Source: Arthrinium phaeospermum (lineage: Eukaryota > Ascomycota > Sordariomycetes > Amphisphaeriales > Apiosporaceae). Taken from it: a stretch of DNA of 64,000 bases. Below the pieces are notes generated by a model. The model saw only the letters and a list, made by a program, of their open reading frames with translations. It had not been told where the DNA came from and did no database searches. The position numbers were made by a program, and so were the translations under genes. Positions 34,444 through 43,623 of the stretch are shown piece after piece. The number at the start of each line of letters is the position of its first letter. Position 1 is the stretch's first letter. The DNA lies in contig QYRS01000003.1 of assembly GCA_006503535.1 (NCBI GenBank), positions 1,612,001 through 1,676,000 on the forward strand, read 5' to 3'.

Positions 34444-34975
34444 AGTAGGGATAACGAATCGGGCTCATGCTATCCAGCCAAGCAGTTAAAGAAAGGTAAG
34501 TGAAATTGGATCACCAATCTGAGAAACGATATGTTTGGCACTCACCAAACCTCGACACACCACATCGATGTCCAATACGCGTCTAAGTAGTACCGAAAGA
34601 TAAGTGAGAGATCATCTGACATTCGCCTTGTGCTCGAGTATTGAAGGATACCTGAAATTGGATGCAAGCTGTGATTTACCTTTGTCATCAACCAATTACC
34701 AATTCTTTATGAGGGAGTTTTGACCAGGGGTCAAAGAAGTCGAAAACACCACGCCCTTGACTTGCACTGTAACCTGCTCATTAGAACATGAACACGTATG
34801 CTGCTGCTATCAGTTATCATTCTCGTGCTACATACTCATTTGCAATTGGCGTACTCGGCTTGACGAACAATATTCTTGAGTCTATCTACTAAGATAGTCT
34901 ACCTAAAGTCGAGCTCACCCAGCAAGGTCCGACATCGTGTTTCATAAAGAAACCAGAAGACACTGCCCAGTAAGC

Positions 34976-35178
34976 ATGGCGTTGAATGAACAAGACAACC
35001 GCTTCATCGACTTCATTCGCGTTCTCCACACGAGGGCCCCAACCTCACCGCGTCGCAGATCCTGGAGCGATGCCGAATCAACTTCGGCCGCCACCCGCCC
35101 ATACAGGTTCAGAACTGGTTATATAAGAGTCTCGGTGATATCCAGAAAGCGCGAGAAGGCATACAGAACTACATGTAA
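34976..35178 (+). pseudogene. Small gene remnant split by a frameshift
   Basis: The first half (MALNEQDNRFIDFIRVLH, from 34976) and the second half (HEGPNLTASQILERCRINFG, then RHPPIQVQNWLYKSLGDIQK and AREGIQNYM, ending at 35178) read as one compact helical domain. They lie in different frames, with the break at about 35028-35031 where the sequence has CACACGAG. Removing two bases there would restore one frame of about 67 codons. I do not recognise the domain. Position and style suggest it belonged with the zinc-ribbon-like ORF just upstream. Confidence 0.4.
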
Positions 35179-35368
35179 CTATATACAACATGATACCGCA
35201 GGGGTTAGGCGAGCGGATGGGGAGAATGGTGGGATAATTAAGGCAGACACGATTTGAAGCACAATTGTTTCATTGTACAGCGTATTGCACTGACCCGAGT
35301 GACCATTGCTGATGATATAATCCGTGCTTGGCTGACATGTTCAGGTTAGGTCGATATGTATCCTGTGC

Positions 35369-35890
35369 TTGGCACGTCTTTACGAACACGACGCATGCTT
35401 CCATCTGACAGATCTTGACATCTCCGGCTTCACGATGGCGGGCTACGACGCAACCGCCACGGCCACGGCATGGGGCGTGAAATACCCGACGGACCACTCG
35501 GAGGTGCAGGAGGCCCTGCGCGCCGCTCTGCGCAAGGCGCTGCCGGATGCCCTGGCGCAGCAGTGGTCGCCGACGTACCAGGAGTTCCTCAGGGCGCCGG
35601 TACCGTACCTCGACGCCGTCGTGGCGGAGACCACGCGCCACGTCAACACAATCGCCTTCGTCGTGCGGAAGGCGGTGCAGGACACGACGGTGTTGGGGCG
35701 ACGCATACCGAAGGGGTCGGGCGTGCTGCTGATGGCCAATGGCCCGGGGTACCTGGAGCCCAACATGCGCATCAAGGCGGACGGCGCCGGCACCGGCACC
35801 GTGATGCGCAGTCCCGGGGCGCGCCCGGATGGGGGCAAGTGTCTCACCTGTCTCTGGGACGACGCGGACATAGAAGAGGCCGGGGACTAA
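35369..35890 (+). pseudogene. Cytochrome P450 fragment (I-helix to beyond K-helix only)
   Basis: The frame encodes only the central part of a P450: I-helix region DISGFTMAGYDATATATAW, the J-helix stretch with EVQEALRAALRKALPDA, K-helix E-T-T-R in VVAETTRHVNT, and TTVLGRRIPKGSGVLLMANG. The N-terminal ~290 residues and everything from the PERF and heme-cysteine loop onward are missing. After EPNMRIK the sequence turns into unrelated low-complexity sequence. No flanking exons with the missing parts are visible on either side, so I read it as a relic of a duplicated or transferred P450. It is not a copy of the CYP53-like gene 5 kb away. Confidence 0.7.
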
Positions 35891-36202
35891 CCTCAAATAA
35901 ACTTGTAAATCTTTAATAGCCGTGGCATAATATTCATACCTTTAGAAATGGCAATGCTCATGGGTACAAACACTTTCTATCCGATTCAGGCTGCACTGCC
36001 AGTTCCCAAGCATTGTGTTAGGAAGTTGATAAAAGTCATTTGCTGCAATGCAGCCCAAATTGTGGCACATCATAGCCTGGAAGTGAGTGTCACGAGAGTG
36101 GCAATGGGTCGTCAATGCGGGTTGCTAAGATAAGATGTTGTCTTCAACAGAAACTTGAGGGTATTATATTGATAAGCTTGAGACAGAAACTCAGCACTAT
36201 GT
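35891..36202. other. Short intergenic region, nothing seen
   Basis: Lies between the P450 relic and the end of SDA1. No feature is recognised beyond the likely SDA1 3' UTR. Confidence 0.5.
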
Positions 36203-38462
36203 TTATTTGGCCACACCGTTTCGTCTTCTGCCACCGGATTTGCTTCTGGAGATATGGTTCTTCAGAGCGGCTCTCGTGTCGACCAGACTGCGCTTGTGCT
36301 TCGACTTGGCCTTGCCCAAGGTCATCAAGAAGTTCTTCTTGCGGGCCTTCTCCTGGTTGGTAGTAGACTTGCCCTCGGCATCCTTCTTGGACTTTCGGAT
36401 GGCCTGCGTCGACTTGTGCTCGTTTCGTTCGCCCTTGCCTTCCATGGCCTTGGCTATACGCTCCTCCTTTGTGTCCTTGCGCAGCCTGGCGGGGGCTTCG
36501 ATCTGCTCCGCCGTCAAGCCTTCGTCGAAGTGTCGCGGTCCCTGGTCTCCCTTGCGCTTCTTGTTACCCATGGCCTTGTCGATGCTCGCTTCCAAGCGCA
36601 GCTCCCGTAGCTTGGCCAGATCCGCGGGCGTTAGAATCTGAGTAGTTGCCAGCTTTGACAGCTCCTCGAGCTCCTTAGCAGCAGCTCCTTCGTCTTCGGG
36701 CTCTTCCGACGCGCGCCTCTGCTTCTTGGTGGCTGGTTCATCCTCGTCCTCAGAGTCGCTGACTCTGATCCATTCACCGGAGTCACTGCTTTCGTTTGAG
36801 GCGACCTCCCAACCATCGTCTTCCTCCTCCTCCTCTTCGTTGTTGTCATCGCCATCTTCCAAGCCCTTTTCAGCTCGCTTCCTCTTCCGCTCATCTTCTT
36901 TCCACTTCGCGAGTAGCTCAAGTCCCTCAATACCACCGACCTCTTGCTCACCGAACTTCTTCTGTCGTTGCTCGCCGCTCTTAAGGTTCATAGACGCGGT
37001 CTTGCCGCGATCCTTCCTCTGAAGCATCTCAGCTGCTTGCTCACGATACAAGGATCGCAGACCACGCGCAGCCATTGAAACTCCCTTATCTTTAGACTTG
37101 ATGTATTGAACAAGATCTTGCAACAGAGTGTCCGTCATAGCCAAAGGCTGTCTCGCACAGATCTCTCGAATTGCGTTGAGGCCGGCTGAGGCCACTTCGG
37201 CTGCAGATGCTTCGCTCACAAACTCATTTGCAATTTTCTGTATCAGAACCTCCAGCACATCGGGAGGCACGAGTTCATGCGTAGCTTGCGCAAGGCAAGC
37301 CAAAAACGTCGTGACATTTTGCTGCCTGGGAGTAAGGTGCTTGGTGAACCAGGAGTACAGAGAGAGGAGAGTCAGCTGGTGCAGACCAACCAGCCTCGTG
37401 ATAAGTTGCAGAACTTGCAGCTTAGACTCCAGAGCCATTCTGGACTTGCCATGAAGATGCTTGGAGAACAGCGCTTCCGAGAAACCTTGAGGATCGTGCA
37501 GAAGATGCAATGCTGAGAAGTTGAGAGGGTTGGGTGCGTTCTTCTTCTTATTGGCCCTCTTCACCTTGTCCACAGCCTTGTCCAGAGCCTTCTTCTTCTT
37601 CTTGGACTTTTTGTTGATACCAATTTGATGCTTGACCTGCTTGATATCGGGTGTATCCTCGTCACTGCTTTCGTCCTGCATGTCTTCACGCTCCTGATCA
37701 CTGCCCAGAAAGAACCGGACACCGCCAACCATAACTTTTTCGTTGTCGGACAAGCAGGCCTCCTTCATAATGGCAACCGGTTTGGCGTCGGTCCACAGCT
37801 GGCGGCGCCACATTTCGCGAGTCAACTTGACCGCCCAAAGACCCTTTGAGGATGTTCGGTCGCTCGTGACAAGAGTGAACAGGGCATTTTGCACTGTGCG
37901 GTTCAATTTGTGGTTGATGTGCTTGGTATTGGAATTCCGCAGGTCGCTAAGGATCTTGGTGAAAAGCAGATGGCGGAGAGACTTGGAGGGCGTCGAGACA
38001 AGGATCGGGAGGAGGGTAGTGAGGAGATAACCAGAGTCGACTACGTCTTTCCTTCTCAGAAGCACCAGACTGGTGACTATCTTTTCTCTCAGGTCGGACT
38101 CGAGCACAGCGTGATGTTTTGTGAGCGTCTCCTTGAGGCCATCGGCGAACCCGACAGTGTGCTCGGGATACACTAAAAAGAGCTTTGGTCAGTACTGGTG
38201 CCGCGACTGCAACTGCAACAGGAGGCCGGCCGGGTTCCAACTTACGATCAGCACAATGCGCAATCAGGTCTACTAGTTCCCTGTACGAGATGAGGACGTT
38301 GGACTCGCTGGTGACTGGGGCAGCCAGAAACTGATCTCTTGTCGACTCATATTGGTTCCATAACTCCAGAAACTCTTTCTCGTAGGCCTGGGGATCTCGC
38401 CTGATCTTGTACTGCAAGGTCACCAGGTCGGCTTCCGTCTTCTCAAGAGCAGTGCGGCCCAT
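36203..38462 (-). CDS. SDA1: SDA1, nucleolar 60S ribosome biogenesis protein, 728 aa
   Basis: Two exons (38462..38246 and 38172..36203) join in phase 1 across a 73-nt intron to give 728 aa, close to the family's usual length. SDA1 is an essential protein of pre-60S particles, needed for their maturation and export. The N-terminal solenoid domain (LVTLQYKIRRDPQAYEKEFL, DLIAHCADLYPEHTVGFADG) matches the family. A Lys-rich stretch (KKSKKKKKALDK) lies at about residue 265, and an acidic block (about 515-575, with poly-E) precedes the C-terminal SDA1 domain. The chain ends with a basic tail (KAKSKHKRSLVDTRAALKNH and SGGRRRNG) typical of nucleolar proteins. It shares a 300-bp divergent promoter with the F-box gene. 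Confidence 0.95.
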
Positions 38463-38762
38463 GGTGATGTTGTTGTTGGAGGTGAGTCCAACTTGGTTGA
38501 CAATTTTCCTGCTGGGGACGGAAGATGGTATACACACCAACCACCACTGTAGGTATGGCTGCGAAATTTCGATTGCAAGCTTATCGTGCTGCGATAAGAA
38601 ACTTTTTAGTAGGCGCATACCCCTGCAAATCCCTGCACAGGAGGGACATAAGTAATGTGGGGCTCTGTTGCGGGAGCTTATTTGGTGGGGGTTCAACGCC
38701 GCCTGCGTACTTGACACAGACAAACAGCCCAGGAGGCCTTCAACTTCCCAATACTCTAACCG
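38463..38762. promoter_or_regulatory. Divergent promoter between SDA1 and the F-box gene
   Basis: Exactly 300 bp separate the two start codons, which face away from each other. The interval must hold both core promoters and leaders. I see no canonical TATA box, as is usual for housekeeping genes. Confidence 0.6.
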
Positions 38763-40352
38763 ATGGAGCGGACACTGGCCCAGGCACTTGATGGTCTGAA
38801 ACTGGTTAATGGCGAACCCGACCATCATGCTCGAGAGGCCAACCTCTCCTGTCTGGTAGAAGGTGGCTCACTTACGACCAATGAAATACGTTTGCTCAAG
38901 GACCTTTTGTCGCGGTTCACCTTACAGACTGACATCCTGTCAAAGCTGCCAGTTGAGCTCGCTATTGCCGTTGTAACACATCTACAGCTCCGCGACATTT
39001 GGTCCTGCCTGACAGTCTCCAAGTCATGGAGGTCGAGGCTGATGAGCGAAGACATCAGCCGTGCATTAGCAGATGTCCATTTTCCCTCATTATCCTACAC
39101 GTGGGGGAGATCTGCCCGCCGTGACAGCATCAGTTCGCTATTCCTAAGAGCGGTGCGAACCTCGCTGTGTTGTAGCAAGACACCATTTCGCTCGGAGCTC
39201 GTGAACAAGTTCTCTTGGAAACAGGAAAGACATTTCGCCATCAACCCAGAAGAATATGATCGCTACCCAAAGCCCCTTAACGACTCAGGGATAGCTTGCG
39301 ACTCCCTGTATGCGCATGGTCGTATTGCCTGGGCATATGAGAGCCACACATTCGTCATCGACTGCTTCAACACTTGGAAACGCAAGATTTTCACCTCGCC
39401 AGATGCGAAGCTGTCCACGTCGGTCATGCAGTTAGAGGCGTTAGGATCTAAGCTTTTGGTTGCTAGCGTTTTGAAACGGTCCTTCTTTGCCTGGGACATC
39501 GAGACGGGCTGCCTGGAACGAGTCAAACTGCCGAGCTGGGTGCAGACCTGCACAACTGAAGGAAACCGAGTAGTCTTCGTCACCAGAGACAAGCAGGTTT
39601 TTGTTTGGAAATATGGAGGGTCTTTGCTATCCGTTGATGTAGCAAGCATTTCACCACCGTTGGATGATGTGAAGGCGACGCCTGTTGCCATAGCACACCC
39701 AAACGACGAGGATACCATATTCATGGCAACTAGAAGAGACACTGCTGATAGAGCAGCGACTCTTGTTGTCTATGAGTTCAAGCAGTTGAAATTCGTGGAA
39801 TCCTACGAAGGCCAATTGCCTGACGATATCAACCTTCAGTCCACCACGTCTGGATTCGGGGAAAAGGAGGTCCATTATTGGGCAGACTTCGAGAAAACCA
39901 ACTCGTATGGGTTATATGCCTTGTGCCATTCCGATGTAGGCAGGCAAAGGCAGCCCGATCAGCACGCTGGATGCATCTGCACCACCCAATTCGACATTTA
40001 CCACAAAACGTTCGTTGAGCAACGGTTCGAGTTACCGTTGTTCTACCCCAAGACAAAACACCGCGTATGGAACAACTGTCTTGTCTTTGGAGGCATGAAG
40101 TGGCTCGAAGACGGAGAAATCACCGTGGTTCTTCACCAACCTGGCTTGGAGCAGCATCGGCGAGCGTCAAGGAGAGGAATCCCGTGGCTGGACACGGAGG
40201 CGGAGCCTGATTTTGAACATTTCGACCCCCATCCCCGAGCCATCATCCACGACGACAACTTTATGATTGCACTTTTCTACAACGGGTATGTGGTATGGCG
40301 TTTGGACTCGAAACCCCTTCGTCCGAAAGCAACAGGCCCGCAGATCCTGTGA
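38763..40352 (+). CDS. F-box domain protein, 529 aa
   Basis: This is a single uninterrupted frame of 529 codons from ATG 38763. The F-box lies at about residues 57-97 (DILSKLPVELAIAVVTHLQL then RDIWSCLTVSKSWRSRL), the motif that binds Skp1 in SCF ubiquitin ligases. The rest (about 130-520) is rich in short beta-like segments with W and D residues, such as LLVASVLKRSFFAWDIETGC and VFVTRDKQVFVWKYGG. This suggests a degenerate beta-propeller that may bind the target. The substrate is unknown. No signal peptide or membrane helix is present. It is divergently transcribed from SDA1. Confidence 0.85.
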   Translation: MERTLAQALDGLKLVNGEPDHHAREANLSCLVEGGSLTTNEIRLLKDLLSRFTLQTDILSKLPVELAIAVVTHLQLRDIWSCLTVSKSWRSRLMSEDISRALADVHFPSLSYTWGRSARRDSISSLFLRAVRTSLCCSKTPFRSELVNKFSWKQERHFAINPEEYDRYPKPLNDSGIACDSLYAHGRIAWAYESHTFVIDCFNTWKRKIFTSPDAKLSTSVMQLEALGSKLLVASVLKRSFFAWDIETGCLERVKLPSWVQTCTTEGNRVVFVTRDKQVFVWKYGGSLLSVDVASISPPLDDVKATPVAIAHPNDEDTIFMATRRDTADRAATLVVYEFKQLKFVESYEGQLPDDINLQSTTSGFGEKEVHYWADFEKTNSYGLYALCHSDVGRQRQPDQHAGCICTTQFDIYHKTFVEQRFELPLFYPKTKHRVWNNCLVFGGMKWLEDGEITVVLHQPGLEQHRRASRRGIPWLDTEAEPDFEHFDPHPRAIIHDDNFMIALFYNGYVVWRLDSKPLRPKATGPQIL

Positions 40353-40581
40353 AGCAAGACATATGCAACTCTAATTTAGGAGAGGTCCTCAAAACTTTGG
40401 ACTTCACTATTTAACGAGAACTTATATATAGCCATTGAATTATGATAAGAGAATGGAGGCTAAAGATTTATTGAATGTTATTGGTGCTGGTTCGTCCAAG
40501 CCCAAGCCACGAGCCAGTGTGTGCCAGGCATCATCCCCGGCTCCCAATGCGCCTTCCCACTGGAACCAAATACTGTTTGAC

Positions 40582-41769
40582 TCATGCAGAAATACATTGC
40601 GAGTAGTAGTCATTCTGGGCAGCACATTTGGCCCCAGATACGCACTTCGTTTCCCCGGTGTAGCCAATACCTCCGCATTGCCCATACAAAGGCACACCTC
40701 CAGGTGCAGCAGTGGGGTTTGAACCTGTCGATGTGCTGGTTCTTGTAGTCAGAGTCGTCTGCTGCGCAGAAGTCGAAGTTGGCTGGGCGGTCGAAGTCGG
40801 CTGAGCGGTCGAGGTTGGCTCAGCAGTCGAGGTTGGCTGAGCAGTGGGTGTAGGCGCTGGTTGAGGATCCGACCCACCACTCCCAGCTGCGCAGGTCGCA
40901 ACAGCGCCTCCGGGAGCTTTGTAGCTCTCCGCGTTGAAACCGTTGTAGAAGTTGGGAATGTAGATATTGCTATCCGATGCCTTGTAGGCGCCCGGGAGCG
41001 TGATCTTGGGGCTGCAGTTGGTGCTGCCAGTGCCGGTGATCTTGAGTTGAGCACAACCGATGTAGAACTAACAAGGAGCTCGTTAGGATATAATCTGGTA
41101 ACTAAGCGAGGGCTGTTGAAGTGTACATACCTGCGCGCCGCCTTCAGTTTGGGCTGCATGGAGAGCCAGCATCTCGGAACGAAGCTATGGCAAGTGTTAG
41201 CAATAAGTATGGAGACAGACATAGCAGATGCAGCTGGCTTACCAGATATTCACCACTGGCGAGGCCCTTGGGCAGCGTGAAGGTACGGGTCATGTCGTCT
41301 GCCCCCATGATCTCGTTGGCCCATTTGCCGTCGACATAGTTCTGCTCATCAATTTTGATCCAGCCGGCACCGATACCGGTTGCTTGTGAAGCATCGTCAA
41401 CCGGGCCGTAGAGCATGTGGGTGATGGGGCCGGGATGCGAGCTCTGATCCCACTGGACCTTGATCTCCGAGCCTTCCTTGGCTTCAACGGTCTTAACTCC
41501 CGAGGGAACTTTAGCGCCGTTGACGTTGCAAACGATGTCGTCGCTGCTAACGTCGGTCTAATATAAGGCCAAGATATTAGAAAGAACTCCTAATGAAGAC
41601 GGGTTGCTGGTAGTAACCAATGGTCGAAACTTACCACTGGGCTGTTGCTCGGCGGCATGCGAATGCCGACATCCTTGCCGGGTGAGACGCCATCTACCCA
41701 GAACTGATGGAAGTTCTGGTGCGCAGTGGCGACGGCGAGAAGAGATGCAAGAGCGGCGGTCGTATACAT
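40582..41769 (-). CDS. AA9 lytic polysaccharide monooxygenase with C-terminal CBM1, 329 aa
   Basis: Four exons (41769..41635, 41557..41243, 41184..41131, 41067..40582) join in phase 0 to 329 aa; the introns are 77, 58 and 63 nt. This secreted copper enzyme attacks cellulose. The signal peptide [16 protein letters not shown] is followed by His17, the mature N-terminal brace histidine. His86 ([10 protein letters not shown]), His159 and Q168-F169-Y170 complete the active site. Intron 3 falls exactly between Q168 and F169. A Pro/Thr linker with AQPTST repeats leads to a family 1 cellulose-binding module (293-329) with four Cys and the aromatic pattern YGQCGGIGY...DYYSQC. The CBM1 was read directly from the minus strand and is not apparent from the catalytic exons alone. 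It is a different subtype from the 21.7-kb AA9. Confidence 0.95.
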
Positions 41770-41836
41770 TGTATCGATTTGGAGTCTGATGTCTAAACTC
41801 TTAACGATAGAACTATTTGACGGCTCGGCGCCTAAG

Positions 41837-41843
41837 ATATATA
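41837..41843 (-). promoter_or_regulatory. TATA-like box of the AA9-CBM1 gene
   Basis: TATATAT on the minus strand lies 68-74 bp upstream of the ATG at 41769. Confidence 0.4.
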
Positions 41844-43623
41844 GACATCTCTACATAGATACAGGAGCTATCAATTTCCGCGAAGGACTCTATCATTGGC
41901 GGGATTTGTTCCATCGTAAGACTGCTAGTGAGGCCATCGTCACTAGACGGACCGCGAAACGACAATTACCGCCAGATGTCTGCAGTCCGACGAGCGCCCG
42001 TCAACCGACCCAAAGGAGTTTTCGGGACGTGACCCATTCAGTAGAGATATTCAGTACCCTGTGCTGAGACGTAGGTCCCCTGGCTACATAGCTTAAGATT
42101 GTTAGGACTGCGGTGTTTAACGTGCAAAGCGGTGTTTTGAAACAGCTACTGCTAACATCGGGTGGGATGCTAGCAATGACATTCGTGGATAATTCTGCGG
42201 GCTTGGGGTCCGGACCATGATCGGGTTGACAATGGGGAGTGGAAGTGGGTTTTTCCAACGGTTCGCCAAGGCGGAATGAATCCCTCCACACCATCCGTGT
42301 TCGGAGATGAGGCAGTTCACTTGTATTGCTTCGCGATCCTTTTCAAGAACAAGGCTGAATCTGTTCTGTGGCTGAGATACGACCGAGCGTACTTTTCTTT
42401 TATTCAAAAGGCGCAGGCAACTCAGGACATGCCGAAGGACGGACACGACATTTATCGCCTTGATGGCGAAAGCGCTGCTCCCATCAAATTATTCAATGGC
42501 CAGGCAGAGACTATTCGATGCCATTGGCATGCTGTTGATTTCACTGGATGAGCTGGCTTGTCGATCTTTCACGAATAATGGCAAGCCAAAAGCAGCGCTG
42601 TCGCCATCAAGGGGATGTTTGCAATTTATTGGCCTATGCCGGTCTAATCAACGTGCTATGCTACCATTACTCAGTATCGGTTGTGCAACTTACATGTGCG
42701 ATGACGCAATTCTACAAAGGCCAACATTCTCCTGAAATGCCATGCGGCAGCCATGCGACAATCCGGTAACGCGACAATGCGATAAATCTGAACCTTCCGA
42801 GTCGTACTTGCACAGCGTTTAAGCCGCCAAGTCGGAACTGTTGCGCCAGCGGCAAATACTCGGTATGTGGCAGCTACTCAAGCAGATTGGATACCGGGGA
42901 ATTCGATTTGATATGACTCGACACTAGCGACAATAGACGTTGGGTTGAGTCCGCGTTTACAGAGACGCGTATTGGCAGATGGCATAGGACCCTTTTCGCC
43001 TTATGTACTACCGGACTAAGAGCTTATCAACCTGAACTTCAAAATGCCCCTGAGTGCTGCCTTGGGAATGCAAGGTTTGAGATTACGTTCCAAGAGAGAT
43101 CTTCGTTATTGTCACAAGGTCACGGTTGGACGTCAGCAGTGCAAATAGTCCCCAAGATGTGGAAATACGGTAGGTCTAACCAAGCACAACACCAATACGT
43201 CCACGTTTGTCTGGGAGTCTGGGGCGCCTAGCGAACCGATAGGCGGGGGCCGTTGTTACAGGTACCCTGATTTATGACGCCTCACTGCAAGAAACCCACT
43301 AAAGTTGCCCAAGAGGATGCTAGCTCATAAGACTGACGTGCTCCGATATTAGGCACTTCCGGTGTCAGCTGGGCTCGCGATGACCTTGGGAATCTAAGAC
43401 CATCATCCCCAAAAAGCGGAATACCAATCCAACCAATCTTCTGTTACAATGACCACATGAGCATTTCGTTACCACTGCATGCGCACTTAAAGCGCCCCTG
43501 AGAGAAAGCAGATGCGACCTGCGCAATAAAGTCTATCGACCATCCTGCGCAAACGGATTCTTCAGTTTGTGTTTGACCCCGAACGACCCGACACAACGAA
43601 CGAACCTTCGACTTGCCATTGCC
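41844..43623. other. Intergenic, 1.8 kb, containing an inverted-repeat element
   Basis: No gene is recognised. The main structure is the 159-bp inverted-repeat element at 42456-42614, described separately. The right end is the promoter and leader of the MCH1-like gene. Confidence 0.5.
42456..42614 (+). mobile_element. MITE-like inverted-repeat element, copy 1
   Basis: A left arm at 42456-42480 (containing CCTTGATGGCGAAAGCGCTG) is repeated in reverse complement at 42591-42614 (AGCGCTGTCGCCATCAAGG), with only a few mismatches. A short palindrome, ATGCCATTGGCAT, lies near the middle. The same architecture, with similar arm sequence and length, recurs at 61026-61189 in the opposite orientation. 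No transposase is inside. I found no clear target-site duplication. Confidence 0.6.
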
